Below, piece after piece: positions 4,837 through 5,370 of a DNA stretch of 5,370 nt (position 1 is its first letter; each line of letters starts with the position of its first letter). Source of the stretch: Methyloglobulus sp. (lineage in GTDB: Bacteria; Pseudomonadota; Gammaproteobacteria; Methylococcales; Methylomonadaceae); the NCBI GenBank assembly GCA_013140405.1, contig JABFSV010000128.1, positions 1 through 5,370 on the forward strand, written 5' to 3'. The notes beneath the pieces are model-generated. The model ran no database searches. It was given only the letters and a program-made list of their open reading frames with translations, and was not told the DNA's origin. A program made the translations under genes and the position numbers.

Positions 4837-5370
4837 ACCAGTAGTTACACCAAGGAAAATCGACACCACAGATGCCGATCTGGGTGAGCGTATCCAAAAA
4901 GTGCTTTCCCGTGGCGGCATTGGCTCCAGAAGGGAAATCGAACGCTGGATAGGGGAAGGCCGGTTGAAGCTCAACGGTGCAGTCGTTACTCTGGGTACAC
5001 GCATCAAGACTGGGGATTTTTTGCAAATCAACGACCGTGTTGTGCATTGGGAAAAATTTACGGTGCAACCCACGCGGGTTTTGCTTTACCACAAGCCGAC
5101 TGGGGAAGTCGTCACTCGAAGGGATCCTGAAGGTCGTCCGGTTGTTTTCACCCAATTACCGAGCTTAACAGCATCCAGGTGGATAGCTGTCGGTCGTCTT
5201 GACATAAATACTTCTGGCTTGTTGTTGGTCACCAATAACGGCGAATTGGCTAACCGTTTGATGCATCCCTCTACGCAAGTCGAACGCGAATATGCGGTAC
5301 GCGTTTTGGGTGAAGTTCCCGATGCCATCATCGAAAGGTTGAAACAAGGAGTCGAGCTTGAGGATGGTGT
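4748..5370 (+). CDS. rluB: RluB, 23S rRNA pseudouridine synthase (3' end off the window)
   Basis: RluB is the RsuA-family enzyme that converts U2605 (E. coli numbering) of 23S rRNA to pseudouridine. From the GTG at 4748, 207 complete codons are visible and the frame is open at the right edge. A basic, Lys/Pro/Ser/Thr-rich N-terminus (1-40) precedes an S4 RNA-binding domain, 'ERIQKVLSRGGIGSRREIER' (47-66) to 'KLNGAVVTLG' (74-83). The catalytic domain begins near 'LLYHKPTGEVVTRRDPEGRP' (112-131). Its active-site motif is 'GRLDINTSGLLL' (149-160), with Asp152 as the nucleophile. 'GELANRLMHPSTQVEREYAV' (165-184) closely matches E. coli RluB. GTG 4748 is the only usable start before the S4 domain, so the gene overlaps scpB by 89 bp in another frame. 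A start at GTG 4901 would cut into the S4 domain and is unlikely. About 40 residues longer at the N-terminus than E. coli RluB. Confidence 0.93.
   Translation, partial: MKNKPPTSKTNSPKRTPTSAKNSAKPQPSEPVVTPRKIDTTDADLGERIQKVLSRGGIGSRREIERWIGEGRLKLNGAVVTLGTRIKTGDFLQINDRVVHWEKFTVQPTRVLLYHKPTGEVVTRRDPEGRPVVFTQLPSLTASRWIAVGRLDINTSGLLLVTNNGELANRLMHPSTQVEREYAVRVLGEVPDAIIERLKQGVELEDG

Noticed and set aside
4658..5155. 165-residue open frame on the minus strand
   Set aside because: It lies antisense to scpB and the conserved RluB domains and has a Cys/Trp/Phe-rich composition without recognisable motifs. It is a shadow.
1..5370. CRISPR array, tRNA or rRNA gene
   Set aside because: I saw no regularly spaced direct repeats and no cloverleaf or rRNA-like segments. 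The Cas2-like resemblance at 1392-1682 does not come with an array in this window.

Overview
The window is a chromosomal segment of a Gram-negative bacterium, most likely a gammaproteobacterium outside the Enterobacterales. The evidence is a Smc-ScpAB type condensin (scpA, scpB) rather than MukBEF, next to close homologues of E. coli YciO and RluB. The dispersed hairpin repeats resemble ones I remember from methanotrophic and sulfur-oxidising gammaproteobacteria. That finer placement is recollection and inference, not something the sequence proves.

Layout. Positions 1-695 hold the 3' part of a short-chain dehydrogenase/reductase gene (+); its N-terminal nucleotide-binding loop lies off the left edge. 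Positions 696-993 have no gene and carry degenerate palindromic repeats between two convergent transcription units. Positions 994-1682 hold a compact two-gene unit on the minus strand whose genes overlap by an ATGA. The first gene encodes a 96-residue protein with a predicted ferredoxin-like, Cas2/SinR-like layout. The second encodes a 133-residue coiled-coil protein with one membrane helix and a proline-rich tail. This unit is clearly A+T-rich compared with its neighbours and looks like accessory DNA. Positions 1683-1943 form a divergent intergenic region with two alternative hairpins and a perfect TATAAT box facing right.

From 1944 to the right edge, five housekeeping-type genes run in one direction with short gaps or overlaps and probably form an operon: yciO (YrdC/Sua5 superfamily), a minimal M50 site-2 protease, scpA, scpB and rluB (cut off at the right edge). 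ScpA and ScpB are kleisin-complex partners of Smc in chromosome segregation. RluB makes a pseudouridine in 23S rRNA. YciO belongs to the threonylcarbamoyl-AMP synthase superfamily. The last genes are packed unusually tightly: scpA and scpB probably overlap by up to about 59 bp, and rluB must start on a GTG inside scpB, an 89-bp out-of-frame overlap.

The best candidate for something undescribed is the small minus-strand pair at 994-1682. A Cas2-like small protein coupled to a membrane-anchored coiled-coil partner, in A+T-rich DNA flanked by repeats, would fit a small defence or toxin-antitoxin-like module. This functional reading is a hypothesis only.
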